Shown here: in pieces, positions 26,775-35,634 of the stretch
Position numbering within the stretch: the stretch's first letter is position 1
How the letters are laid out: each line of letters begins with the position of its first letter
Source: an uncultured Blautia sp.
GTDB taxonomy: Bacteria > Bacillota > Clostridia > Lachnospirales > Lachnospiraceae
Assembly (NCBI GenBank): GCA_900551715.1
Contig: URXG01000011.1
Span: 1 to 50,686, forward strand
Reading direction: 5' to 3'
Length of the DNA stretch: 50,686 bases
Translations under genes and position numbers: made by a program
Notes under the pieces: model-generated
What the model saw: the letters and a program-made list of their open reading frames with translations, nothing else
What the model was told of the DNA's origin: nothing
The model's database searches: none

Positions 26775-27788
26775 ATGGCAGCTACAATGAAAGACATTGC
26801 CCGACACACAGGGCTGGGGCTGGCGACGATTTCTTCTTATTTTAATGGAGGAAACGTCAGGGAAAAAAACAGAATAAAGATAGAGGCAGCCATTGAAGAA
26901 CTCCATTATGAAGTCAACGAAGTTGCAAGAGGGCTCAAGACCAATGCAACCAAAACCATTGGTGTAGTGATCCCGGAGTTGAATAATACATTCTGTGCAG
27001 AAATCATTACCGAGATGGAAGACATTCTCCGCAGCCATGGATATGCAACGATAGTCTGTGACTGTCGGACAGACAAAAAACTGGAAAAAGAAGCAGTAGA
27101 ATTTCTCATCCGGAAGCGGGTAGACGGAATCATCAACATGCCTGTAGACGGAGAGGGAAATCATCTTAAGAAATTTCAGAAAACAGGAAAGCCAATTGTA
27201 CTTATCGACAGAAGCATCCAGGGTGTGGAGTGTGACAGCGTACTGGTAGATAACCAGAAAGCAGCAGAAGATGCAGTGGATATTTTTTTGCAGAATGGAC
27301 ATAAGAACATCGGGATCATTGGTGGTCCGAATGATGTTTTTACCGCACAGGAGCGTCTTGAAGGATATAAGAAAGCTCTGTTTAAAGCAGGGATCCCTGT
27401 AAGAGATTCACTGATCAGTCATGGGGATTATACCATTCAGGGCGGTGTGAGAGAACTGGAAAAACTGGTTCAGAACAATCCAGACATGACTGCCGTTTTT
27501 GTGACCAACTATGAGATGACCATGGGTGCCATTATCGGAGTCAATGAACTGGGAATCCGGATTCCGGATCAGCTTTCTGTGATCGGGTTCGACAATCTGC
27601 AGTTTGCAAGAGCCTGTAATCCGAAGCTGACCATTGTATCTCAACCTACCGAAAAGATCGCACATGAGGTAGCAGAGATCATTCTGGACAGACTTAACCA
27701 GGAAGAGAAAGAAAAGAAACCTGTCAGTGAAAAATTATGTACTGAGATGATACAGGGCAGATCAGTGGCAGTATTGGGAGGAAATTAA
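26775..27788 (+). CDS. LacI-family transcriptional repressor
   Basis: 337 residues. The N-terminal helix-turn-helix (MKDIARHTGLGLATISSYFNGG, with hinge helix NEVARGLKTN near 52-61) is followed by a periplasmic-binding-protein-like effector domain (about 65-335). The typical IDRSIQGVECDSVLVDN and GIIGGPND strands are visible. AGAGGTGATC ribosome site before ATG 26775. It lies inside the operon whose promoter carries a LacI-type operator, so it most likely represses the operon and itself until the sugar or sugar phosphate binds. Confidence 0.93.
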   Translation: MAATMKDIARHTGLGLATISSYFNGGNVREKNRIKIEAAIEELHYEVNEVARGLKTNATKTIGVVIPELNNTFCAEIITEMEDILRSHGYATIVCDCRTDKKLEKEAVEFLIRKRVDGIINMPVDGEGNHLKKFQKTGKPIVLIDRSIQGVECDSVLVDNQKAAEDAVDIFLQNGHKNIGIIGGPNDVFTAQERLEGYKKALFKAGIPVRDSLISHGDYTIQGGVRELEKLVQNNPDMTAVFVTNYEMTMGAIIGVNELGIRIPDQLSVIGFDNLQFARACNPKLTIVSQPTEKIAHEVAEIILDRLNQEEKEKKPVSEKLCTEMIQGRSVAVLGGN

Positions 27789-27789
27789 T

Positions 27790-29307
27790 ATGATAAAATC
27801 ATATCTTCTGGGTATCGACATAGGAACAAGTGCCTGCAAAGTCGCTCTTTTTAACAAAGAGGGACAGGTAAAAGCAGCTGCCAACGGAGATTACCCGGTA
27901 TATTATCCCCATGAAGGCTGGGCTGAACAGAATCCTGAGGAATGGTGGAGTGCAGTATGCAGTGCCATCCGTCAGGTTCTGAAAGAATCCGGCATTTCAC
28001 CGGAGGAGATCAAAGGTATTGGCATTGACGGACAGAGCTGGTCTGCCATTGCCATAGACAGAGAAGGAAAAGTGCTTACCAACACACCTATCTGGATGGA
28101 CACCAGAGCACAGTCCATCTGTGACCGTTTGAACAAAGAAATCGGTAGTGACAGGATTTTTCAGGTGGCAGGTAATTCTCTTCAGCCATCTTATACAACT
28201 GCAAAAATTCTCTGGTACAAAGAGAAGCTTCCGGAAGTATACAAAAATATTTACAAGATTCTTCAGTCCAACAGTTACATTGCATTTAAGCTGACAGATG
28301 CCATTACCCAGGATGTTTCTCAGGGATATGGTCTTCACTGCTTTGATATGCGAACCGGCAGATGGGATTCAGAAATGTGTCGCCTCCTGGGAATCCCGGA
28401 AGATTTTCTCCCGGAAGAGATCTGTTCCTGTGACCATATCGTAGGAACTGTTACCGGCAGGGCAGCAGAGGAATCAGGACTTGCAGAAGGAACACCAGTA
28501 GTGGCAGGTGGTCTGGATGCAGCCTGTGGAACTCTTGGTGCAGGTGTGATCCATCCTGGTGAGACACAGGAACAGGGCGGTCAGGCAGGTGGCATGAGTA
28601 TCTGCATGGACGAGTACAAAGCAGATCCCAGACTGATCTTAAGCTACCATGTAGTTCCGGGACAGTGGCTTCTTCAGGGAGGTACTACCGGAGGCGGAGG
28701 CGTTATGAGATGGTTCGAACGAGAATTTGCAGACTATGAACGCCTTATGAAAGAACAGACAGGGATTTCTTCTCTGAATCAGTTGAATGAGATTGCAGAA
28801 AAAACAGCTCCGGGAAGTGACGGACTTGTATTCCTTCCTTATATGTCCGGTGAGCGTTCACCAATCTGGAATCCATATGCCAAAGGCGTATTCTACGGTC
28901 TGGATTTCTCCAAGACCAAAGGTCATATGGTAAGAGCCTGCATGGAAGGTGTGGCACTTTCCGTCAGACACAATCTGGAGATTGCAGAAGAAGCCGGAGC
29001 CAAAGTGGAAGTCCTGAGAGCCATGGGCGGTTCCGCCAATTCCCTTCTCTGGACTCAGATCAAATCCGACATCACAGGCAAACCTATTGTGGTACCTGCT
29101 TCCGATACAGCCACCACCCTTGGTGCGGCGATCCTGGCAGGAGTGGGATGTGGCATGTATAAAGATTACGACGAGGCAGTGTCCCTTACCGTAAAAGAAA
29201 CACGCCGCCACGAACCCAACTTATCCAATAAAGACGTTTATGATAAGACCTACATGACTTATCTGGAACTTTACAAATCCCTGGAACACATGATGACTGC
29301 CAGATAA
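27790..29307 (+). CDS. FGGY-family carbohydrate kinase (xylulokinase-like)
   Basis: 505 residues. N-terminal phosphate loop LLGIDIGTSACKVALF, substrate motif IWMDTRAQ (near 98-105), catalytic aspartate in GGLDAACGTLG (near 240) and C-terminal adenine-binding GGSANSLLWTQI. Annotation pipelines would call it XylB. FGGY kinases phosphorylate ketoses or polyols. With a GatD-like polyol-phosphate dehydrogenase downstream, a hexitol kinase role is an attractive inference. The start is one base after the regulator's stop, with GGAGG in the regulator's last codons. Confidence 0.88.
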   Translation: MIKSYLLGIDIGTSACKVALFNKEGQVKAAANGDYPVYYPHEGWAEQNPEEWWSAVCSAIRQVLKESGISPEEIKGIGIDGQSWSAIAIDREGKVLTNTPIWMDTRAQSICDRLNKEIGSDRIFQVAGNSLQPSYTTAKILWYKEKLPEVYKNIYKILQSNSYIAFKLTDAITQDVSQGYGLHCFDMRTGRWDSEMCRLLGIPEDFLPEEICSCDHIVGTVTGRAAEESGLAEGTPVVAGGLDAACGTLGAGVIHPGETQEQGGQAGGMSICMDEYKADPRLILSYHVVPGQWLLQGGTTGGGGVMRWFEREFADYERLMKEQTGISSLNQLNEIAEKTAPGSDGLVFLPYMSGERSPIWNPYAKGVFYGLDFSKTKGHMVRACMEGVALSVRHNLEIAEEAGAKVEVLRAMGGSANSLLWTQIKSDITGKPIVVPASDTATTLGAAILAGVGCGMYKDYDEAVSLTVKETRRHEPNLSNKDVYDKTYMTYLELYKSLEHMMTAR

Positions 29308-29474
29308 ACCGGTAGAGTGTCCCCATACAGGACAACCTTTACATTTGAATATCCAGTCGAGAACATATAAACCCAGTTACAGATTATTTTATATAAAGAA
29401 GCGAGAGAGTGCATGAGGGCAGCGCAATGGCCCTCGACATTTTCCCTCCTTTAGTGAAAGGAGAAACACACATT
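29308..29474 (+). other. 167-base gap between kinase and dehydrogenase genes
   Basis: Contains a GAGGGC...GCCCTC hairpin (about 29413-29433) just before the dehydrogenase ribosome site and AT-rich DNA (29380-29396) with TATATAA but no good -35. I see no gene. It may hold a weak internal promoter or processing site. Confidence 0.3.
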
Positions 29475-30527
29475 ATGAAAGCTGCAGTAGTAGTAGCAAA
29501 TGAAGACGTACAGTATCAGGAAATCGAAGAACCAAAAGTAACCAAAGGCACAGTTAAGATCAAAGTAAGATATTCCGGAATCTGCGGTTCCGATATTCCT
29601 CGTGTTCTGAACAACGGAGTACATTTTTACCCAATCGTTCTGGGACATGAATTTTCCGGTGACGTAGCAGAAGTTGGCGAAGGTGTAACCAAAGTAAAAG
29701 TTGGAGACAGAGTTACTGCGGCACCGCTTCTTCCATGTATGAAATGTGACGACTGCCAGCAGGGCAACTTCTCCCTCTGTAAACATTACAGCTTTATCGG
29801 TTCCAGACAGCAGGGAGCCAATGCAGATTATGTAGTAGTTCCGGAACAGAATGCAGTTCCTTTTGGTAAGAATGTATCTTATGAGCAGGGTGCCATGTTT
29901 GAGCCTGCAACAGTTGCTATTCATGGACTTTTCCAGAATGATTACCATGGCGGTGAATGTGTAGCTATTCTGGGTGGTGGTACAGTAGGAATGTATACCA
30001 TGCAGTGGGCCAGGATCTTCGGCTCCAAAAAAGTTGTAGTGTTTGATATCAGTGATGAACGTCTTGCTCTGGCAAAACGTCTTGGTGCAGATGAAGTTGT
30101 TAACACAAAAGAAGAAGGTTACATGGAAAAAGCCATGGCTATTACCGATGGCAAAGGCTACGGTTTCGTATTCGAGACAGCAGGACAGGTTCCAACCATG
30201 CATATGGCATTTGAACTGGCTGCAAACAAAGCCCATGTATGCTTTATCGGAACTCCTCATGAGAACCTTGTTTTTACACCAAAGCAGTGGGAAAACATGA
30301 ACCGTAAAGAATTCAAACTGACAGGTTCCTGGATGTCCTACAGTGCTCCATATCCGGGACGCGAATGGGATCTGACTGCACATTATTTTGCAACAGGTCA
30401 GCTGAAATTTGATCCGGGATTCATCTACAAAAAAATCCCAATGAGTCAGGCACAGGAAGCATTCCAGCTGTTCAAGACACCGGGACTTGTAAAAGGAAAG
30501 ATTCTTTTATCAAATGAGGAAGACTGA
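29475..30527 (+). CDS. Zinc-dependent polyol(-phosphate) dehydrogenase, GatD-like
   Basis: 350 residues from ATG 29475, which has AAAGGAG 12 bases upstream; the longer reading from 29409 has no ribosome site. Medium-chain dehydrogenase: catalytic zinc ligands in GICGSDIPR and GHEF, the structural four-cysteine loop CMKCDDCQQGNFSLC, and Rossmann GGGTVGMYTMQ. Several stretches follow E. coli galactitol-1-phosphate 5-dehydrogenase: GSDIPRVLNNGVHFYPIVLGHEF, PLLPC, FIGSR and GSWMSYSAPYPGREW (the last two blocks are distinctive). This suggests oxidation of a hexitol 1-phosphate to a ketose 6-phosphate such as tagatose 6-phosphate. A free-polyol dehydrogenase cannot be excluded. PfkB follows two bases on. 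Confidence 0.85.
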   Translation: MKAAVVVANEDVQYQEIEEPKVTKGTVKIKVRYSGICGSDIPRVLNNGVHFYPIVLGHEFSGDVAEVGEGVTKVKVGDRVTAAPLLPCMKCDDCQQGNFSLCKHYSFIGSRQQGANADYVVVPEQNAVPFGKNVSYEQGAMFEPATVAIHGLFQNDYHGGECVAILGGGTVGMYTMQWARIFGSKKVVVFDISDERLALAKRLGADEVVNTKEEGYMEKAMAITDGKGYGFVFETAGQVPTMHMAFELAANKAHVCFIGTPHENLVFTPKQWENMNRKEFKLTGSWMSYSAPYPGREWDLTAHYFATGQLKFDPGFIYKKIPMSQAQEAFQLFKTPGLVKGKILLSNEED

Positions 30528-30529
30528 AG

Positions 30530-31459
30530 ATGATACTGACAGTTACATTAAATGCCGCTATTGACAAGCGGTATGTAGTAGATGATTTTAAAGCAGGAGA
30601 AGTAAACCGGGTACGGGAATGTTCCTATGTTCCGGGAGGCAAAGGACTGAATGTGTCCAAACCTGCCTCCATATACGGAGCAGAAGTAGTGGCTACCGGA
30701 TTTGTGGGTGGTCATGCAGGTAATTATATCGAAGATGCCCTGAAACCGTTTGGAATCAAAAGTGCTTTTTATCATGTAAATGCAGAAAGCCGTTCCTGTA
30801 TCAATATCTGGGATGAAGTCAATCATGTACAGACAGAATTCCTAGAGCCGGGCTTTACTCTTACAGAAAAAGATTTCCGGGGATTTGAAGAGAAATTCAG
30901 AGAACTGGTAAAAGATGCAGATGTAGTTGCCATGTCCGGCAGTGTGCCAAAAGGACTGGACGGAACTGCTTATCAGAAGCTGATTAAGATCGTAAAAGAA
31001 GCAGGTAAACCGGTGATTCTGGATACCAGTGGCAAGCTCCTGGAAATGGGAATTAAGGCAACGCCAACTCTGATCAAACCAAATATTGATGAGATCCGTA
31101 TGCTGACAGGCAAGCATTGTGATGACATCAACGATATTATTGAGGCGGCAAAGAGTATCCATGCAGACGGTGTGGAGATCGTAGCAGTTTCTCTTGGAGC
31201 TGACGGCTCTCTGGCAGTCGGAGAAGAAGGTATCTTCCGGGCAAAAGTACCGAAAATCGATGCTGTAAATACAGTAGGCTGTGGAGACTCCATGATCGCA
31301 GGTTTTGCACTTGGATTAAGCGAGGGGCTTTCTCTTCCGGAAACTCTGCGGAGAGCCAGTGCCATCTCAGCAGCAGCAGCCATGAGAGAAGAAACAGGAT
31401 TTTTCATAATGGAAGATATGAAGAAACTTCTTCCGCAGATTGAAATAGAAAAACTTTAA
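30530..31459 (+). CDS. PfkB-family hexose-phosphate kinase (tagatose-6-P kinase / 1-phosphofructokinase type)
   Basis: 309 residues. Starts MILTVTLNAAIDKRY with the GGKGLNVSK substrate loop, and ends with the PfkB signature and anion hole NTVGCGDSMIAGFALG (near 243-258, catalytic Asp in GCGD). These are the LacC/FruK type: they add a second phosphate to a ketose phosphate, giving the substrate of the class II aldolase that starts the operon. Which hydroxyl is phosphorylated cannot be told from sequence. Two bases after the dehydrogenase. Confidence 0.88.
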   Translation: MILTVTLNAAIDKRYVVDDFKAGEVNRVRECSYVPGGKGLNVSKPASIYGAEVVATGFVGGHAGNYIEDALKPFGIKSAFYHVNAESRSCINIWDEVNHVQTEFLEPGFTLTEKDFRGFEEKFRELVKDADVVAMSGSVPKGLDGTAYQKLIKIVKEAGKPVILDTSGKLLEMGIKATPTLIKPNIDEIRMLTGKHCDDINDIIEAAKSIHADGVEIVAVSLGADGSLAVGEEGIFRAKVPKIDAVNTVGCGDSMIAGFALGLSEGLSLPETLRRASAISAAAAMREETGFFIMEDMKKLLPQIEIEKL

Positions 31460-31517
31460 AGTTGAGAAAATACAAGAAAACAAAAACTATATAATCAAAA
31501 TTCAGGAGGAAAGTATA

Positions 31518-32519
31518 ATGGCAGAATTTATTAATCCGGCAACCGTGCCGAAAGTAACACTTCCGTCAGGGGAAGAAGTTCCATGTATGGGTATGGGAAC
31601 ATTTGGTTCTGACAGAGTAAGCCCGGAAGATGTTTCCGCAGCTGTAGGCGGAGCTATCCGCAGCGGTTATCGTATGTTTGACTGTGCAGCCTGTTATGGA
31701 AATGAAGACCAGATCGGTAAGGTTTTCAAAGAAGCCTTTGAAGAAGGTGTTGTTGAGAGAAAAGAACTTTTCATTATGACCAAAGTATGGAACGACATGC
31801 ACAGAAAAGTGGAAGAAGCATGTGATAAGAGCATCCAGGATCTTCAGTGTGACTATGTGGATCTGTATTTTATCCACTGGCCATTTCCCAACTATCATGC
31901 ACCATTTTGCGATGTAGATTCCAGAAATCCGGATTCCAGACCATTCAGTGTGGAAGAATTTATGGATACCTACCGTCAGTGTGAAGCTCTGGTAGAAAAA
32001 GGCAAGATTCATTACATCGGTATTTCCAATATGACCATTCCGAAACTGGAAGCAGTTCTTCCTTTGATGAAGATCAAACCTGCAGCCTGTGAACTGGAAC
32101 TTCATCCTTGTTTCCAGCAGCAGGAGCAGTTTGACTACCTGGTAGCTCACAACATCCAGCCTGTAGGGTATATGCCGCTTGGGTCACCAAGAAGACCGGA
32201 AAGAGATATCTGCCCGGAGGATGTAGCTGATATGCAGACACCGGAAATGCAGGAAATCGCCAAAGCACATGGTGTACATCCGGCACTGATCTCCCTGAAA
32301 TGGGCCCATCAGAGAGGTGAAATTTCCATTCCATTCTCTGTGCATAATTACGCAAGCAACCTGAAATGTGTAACAGAAGATCCACTGACAGAAGAAGAGA
32401 TGGCAAAGATCGGCACATTGGAAAGAGGAAACCGTCTGGTAAAAGGACAGGTATTCCTGTGGGAAGGTGCAAAAGACTGGCATGATCTCTGGGATGAAGA
32501 CGGATTTATCGTAAAATAA
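31518..32519 (+). CDS. Aldo/keto reductase
   Basis: 333 residues. The catalytic tetrad is present: Asp and Tyr in DCAACYGNE (near 55-62), Lys in MTKVWND and His in FIHWP. NAD(P)H-dependent reduction of aldehydes to alcohols. Last gene of the operon, AGGAGG before ATG 31518. Next to a hexitol-type pathway the simplest inference is an aldose reductase making the hexitol from an aldose, or a reductase of an aldehyde by-product. A cofactor preference cannot be read with confidence. Confidence 0.87.
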   Translation: MAEFINPATVPKVTLPSGEEVPCMGMGTFGSDRVSPEDVSAAVGGAIRSGYRMFDCAACYGNEDQIGKVFKEAFEEGVVERKELFIMTKVWNDMHRKVEEACDKSIQDLQCDYVDLYFIHWPFPNYHAPFCDVDSRNPDSRPFSVEEFMDTYRQCEALVEKGKIHYIGISNMTIPKLEAVLPLMKIKPAACELELHPCFQQQEQFDYLVAHNIQPVGYMPLGSPRRPERDICPEDVADMQTPEMQEIAKAHGVHPALISLKWAHQRGEISIPFSVHNYASNLKCVTEDPLTEEEMAKIGTLERGNRLVKGQVFLWEGAKDWHDLWDEDGFIVK

Positions 32520-32539
32520 AGATAAAAGACAAGAAGATG

Positions 32540-32568
32540 GCAGGGACAAGTACAAAACTTGTTCCTGC
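32540..32568. other. Hairpin between convergent genes
   Basis: A 12-bp stem (32540-32551 with 32557-32568, one G-U pair) with a five-base loop lies between the reductase (+) and hydrolase (-) stops. No T tract on the + strand, so at best a weak terminator. Confidence 0.5.
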
Positions 32569-32595
32569 TGTCCCCTCCTGAAAAACTTCATTACC

Positions 32596-33426
32596 CTATT
32601 TACAATATATATACAACTCCCCAGGCATAAAGATATGGTACTTCTGCCGGGGATTTATTTTCTGCTGTGCATCCACAAACCATGCCGGATTCACTGCATT
32701 TACATCATAAAGATCAAAATGCGTGGGAATCAGTAGATCAGTTCCTGCGTCTCTGGCAAGAGTAAGAGCCTCCACGCTGTCAAAACATCCGATAATATCA
32801 TCTCTGTAACGACGATAATAATCTCGTCCATTCACAGGAAGCATCATAATATCCGTATTACGAACCCAGTCTGTAAGCCCATCATAGATACAGCAGTCTC
32901 CGGAATGATAAAGAGAAATATCCCCAAATACCAGTCGGTAGCCCACTTCTTCATATCCCCCATTTCCATCAGGATGAAGCTCTTCATGTGCAGAAGGAAC
33001 AGCATAGAAAGACACATCTTCCCCTAAAGAAAACATCTTATCCGTTGGTACACCCATGATCCTTTCAGATGGAATCCCATAACTTTCTACAGTAGTGACA
33101 ACAGAATTCGGAACAATGAACCTGGCTTTCTTATTGACCCTTCCAATAGCAGAAAGCGTATCCGGGTCTGCATGGTCATAATGACCATGGGTACAGAATA
33201 CATAATCTACAAAATCCAGATCCTCACCCTTAAGGGGAGCAGGATAACGACGGACCCACTTTACCAGTTGACTACAGTTACGGTCCACATAATCACTTAA
33301 ATATCCATCGATCAGGAAATAACACTTTCTGTATTTCAGAAGAAATCCCACCTGTCCAAGATAAAAAATCCCCAGCTGCTGATCTGTAAGCTCCGTTTCC
33401 AACATTTTTTCCTTTAACGAATTCAT
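32596..33426 (-). CDS. Metallo-beta-lactamase-fold hydrolase, UlaG-like
   Basis: 276 residues. The metal motif HGHYDHADPDT (near 79-89), later His in PSAHEE, the YHSGDC strand and LLPVNGRDYYRR, then PTHFDLYD near the end. These fit the UlaG branch of the fold (L-ascorbate-6-phosphate lactonase), although E. coli UlaG is longer (about 350). Lactone or phosphoester hydrolysis is likely. GGGAGG precedes ATG 33426. It is transcribed divergently from the ROK operon from a promoter lying on the same 35 bases, so it probably belongs to the same pathway but is made under opposite conditions. Confidence 0.8.
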   Translation of the reverse strand: MNSLKEKMLETELTDQQLGIFYLGQVGFLLKYRKCYFLIDGYLSDYVDRNCSQLVKWVRRYPAPLKGEDLDFVDYVFCTHGHYDHADPDTLSAIGRVNKKARFIVPNSVVTTVESYGIPSERIMGVPTDKMFSLGEDVSFYAVPSAHEELHPDGNGGYEEVGYRLVFGDISLYHSGDCCIYDGLTDWVRNTDIMMLPVNGRDYYRRYRDDIIGCFDSVEALTLARDAGTDLLIPTHFDLYDVNAVNPAWFVDAQQKINPRQKYHIFMPGELYIYCK

Positions 33427-33462
33427 AAAAACCTCCCATTTCAGAACATCGCGAATTCTATA

Positions 33463-33497
33463 TTGACAATTCTATCACTGCGTGATATAAATGTCAA
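33463..33497. promoter_or_regulatory. Superimposed divergent promoters with central palindrome
   Basis: Plus strand: TTGACA (33463-33468), 17 bases, TATAAA (33486-33491). Minus strand: TTGACA (33497-33492), 17 bases, TAGAAT (33474-33469). Each promoter's -35 abuts the other's -10, so RNA polymerase can hold only one at a time. TATCAC-TGC-GTGATA (33473-33487), a perfect inverted repeat, sits in the shared spacer and is a likely operator, perhaps for the ROK protein encoded on the right. Confidence 0.85.
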
Positions 33498-33556
33498 TGA
33501 AAGATGAAGACAAAATAAGAACAAGCTAACACAAATCGATACGAGGACAGACATAT

Positions 33557-34624
33557 ATGGACAACAAAGTCATCAATCAGCTTCACATGCGGGAGATGAA
33601 TCTCAATGAAGTATTGAAGATCATCCGGGAAGAGGAATCCCTTACCAGAAGGAAACTTCAGGATTTGACAGGTTTCAGCTGGGGCGGTGTATCCCAGATC
33701 GTTACCAGATTACTCAGCCAGAACCTGATCATAGAAGTGAAGGATACCAGCCCGGGACCAGGACGAAAGCCCACATGCCTTCAGATCAACGGAGAAGAAA
33801 ACCTGCTTCTGGGTGTAGATATCAACAGCAGTGGAATTACAGCTGTGATCCAGAACATGAAAAATGAAATACTGGAACAGATTTCCATGTCTGCAGACTG
33901 CTCTGCCCGAAAGAAACTTCTGGCGAATACTTTTCAGCTTACGGACCAGCTTTTTGAGAAATACAAAGAACGGAAGATTCTTGCGACCGGTATTTCCATG
34001 CAGAGTGCAGTAGATGAAAAGAAAAGAGTATCCCTTTATCTGAAAGAATGTCCGGACTGGGAGAATGTACCACTTTGTGATATTTTTGAAGAAAGATACA
34101 AAATACCCGCCTATCTGGCACATGATCCGGACTGCCTGGTAGCATCCAATGTATCCATGTTCGGAGAAGATGTACTGCTCTGCCGTATAGATTATGGTAT
34201 CGGTCTTTCTGTATTCAAAAACGGAGATTTTATCAAAGGTCCCGGAATGCTGGAAATCGGCAGGATGCTGCTGAGAACAGAAACAGGGAAAATAAAAACC
34301 CTGGATCAGATCGCTTCCATTGCCGGAATAGAAAAGAACGCAGAAACACCCCTGACAGAGCTGAGAAACACAGAAAGAGGCAGACAGCTTCTGCAAGAAG
34401 CAACAGAAGCACTGGCACTGACTATTGCCAACAGTGCATTGCTTTTTGATGTATCTACTATTTTGCTCTGTGGTAAATTTCTTACAGCAGAGCAGGGAAT
34501 CTGGGATGAACTAAAAGAAGAACTCCTGAAACTTCTGCCAAAAGATACCAGGATCTTCCGTTATGACGAAAAAAGAGCAGCAGCAGGTGCAGCATGGATC
34601 GCAGCAGAAAGGAGAATAAAATGA
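33557..34624 (+). CDS. ROK-family transcriptional regulator
   Basis: 355 residues: N-terminal winged helix-turn-helix (about 15-75, TRRKLQDLTGFSWGGVSQIVTRLL) and an actin-fold ROK domain (LLLGVDINSSGITAVIQN near 92). The usual ROK zinc motif (CxCGxxGC) is missing and the ExGH segment reads EIGRM, so zinc and sugar contacts differ from NagC/Mlc. It probably binds the palindrome in the divergent promoters 70 bases upstream. Stop and next start overlap as ATGA, the first of several such overlaps in this operon. Confidence 0.87.
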   Translation: MDNKVINQLHMREMNLNEVLKIIREEESLTRRKLQDLTGFSWGGVSQIVTRLLSQNLIIEVKDTSPGPGRKPTCLQINGEENLLLGVDINSSGITAVIQNMKNEILEQISMSADCSARKKLLANTFQLTDQLFEKYKERKILATGISMQSAVDEKKRVSLYLKECPDWENVPLCDIFEERYKIPAYLAHDPDCLVASNVSMFGEDVLLCRIDYGIGLSVFKNGDFIKGPGMLEIGRMLLRTETGKIKTLDQIASIAGIEKNAETPLTELRNTERGRQLLQEATEALALTIANSALLFDVSTILLCGKFLTAEQGIWDELKEELLKLLPKDTRIFRYDEKRAAAGAAWIAAERRIK

Positions 34625-35634
34625 AAGCAGTCGTGATCGAAAAACCAGGAACCATGGTGTTAAAAGAAATGCCGGTTCCACAGACACCCAGGGGATTTGT
34701 ACGGGTAAAAGTAAAAGCGGCAGCCATCTGTGCCACAGATCTGGAAGTACTGGATGGCAATATCGCAGCAAAATACCCACTCATCCCCGGACATGAATGG
34801 AGTGGCATTGTAGAGGAACTGGGAGAAGGGGTAGATGGGAAGTGGCTTGGACAGCGGGTTACAGGCAGCAATGATGTAGTGTGCCTTACCTGCCCTGCCT
34901 GCAGAAGCGGAGAATGGCGCTACTGCAAATCCTTTAAAGAAATCGGATTCAAAATGGACGGAGCTTATGCAGAATATGTAGTAGTACCAGCTTACGGACT
35001 CTGTCAGCTTCCGGAACAGGTTTCTTTTGCACAGGCAGCTTTGGTAGAACCTCTGGGCGTAGCCCTTGGAACCATGAAAAAATCTCATGCCAAACTGGGC
35101 GATACCTGCCTGATCATGGGAGCTGGTTCCATCGGTCTCTGTACTCTTGTAGTGGCAAAAGCAATGGGACTTCGGGATATCGTAGTCTGTGCTTGTGGCA
35201 GAGGCAGAGAAGAACTTGCCAGAAAAAAAGGTGCAGATCATTTTATTGCAACAAAAGAACAGAATCTGATGGAAGAAATGAAGAAGATCCATCCAGATGG
35301 AACAGATGTGATCATCGATGCCACTGGAATGGAAGAATGTATCCAGATGGCACTGAAACTCTGCAAAAAAGGCGGCACTGTAGTTCTGGAAGGTTACGGA
35401 AGAGGCAAAACCATGCAGATCTGTATGGATGATATCCACATCAACAATCTCCATGTGATCGGAGCAGGAAACAACTGGAACATGCACCAGATGGCAGTTG
35501 ATCTGATGGCATCCGGTGTGGTTGATATTGAAGATTTTGTTTCCGAAACCATTTCTCTGGAAGAATTTGAAAAAGGAATTTCCACAGTGCGAATGCGTCC
35601 CAGAGGGTTTGTCAAGATGGAGTTCCGTCCATGA
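34621..35634 (+). CDS. Zinc-dependent alcohol/polyol dehydrogenase
   Basis: 337 residues from ATG 34621 (ATGA overlap with the ROK gene). Medium-chain dehydrogenase: AAICATD and GHEWSG hold catalytic zinc ligands, CLTCPACRSGEWRYC the structural zinc loop, and GAGSIGLCTL the Rossmann loop. It resembles the sorbitol/threonine dehydrogenase group. Substrate unknown; by context a polyol or sugar acid. Confidence 0.88.
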   Translation: MKAVVIEKPGTMVLKEMPVPQTPRGFVRVKVKAAAICATDLEVLDGNIAAKYPLIPGHEWSGIVEELGEGVDGKWLGQRVTGSNDVVCLTCPACRSGEWRYCKSFKEIGFKMDGAYAEYVVVPAYGLCQLPEQVSFAQAALVEPLGVALGTMKKSHAKLGDTCLIMGAGSIGLCTLVVAKAMGLRDIVVCACGRGREELARKKGADHFIATKEQNLMEEMKKIHPDGTDVIIDATGMEECIQMALKLCKKGGTVVLEGYGRGKTMQICMDDIHINNLHVIGAGNNWNMHQMAVDLMASGVVDIEDFVSETISLEEFEKGISTVRMRPRGFVKMEFRP

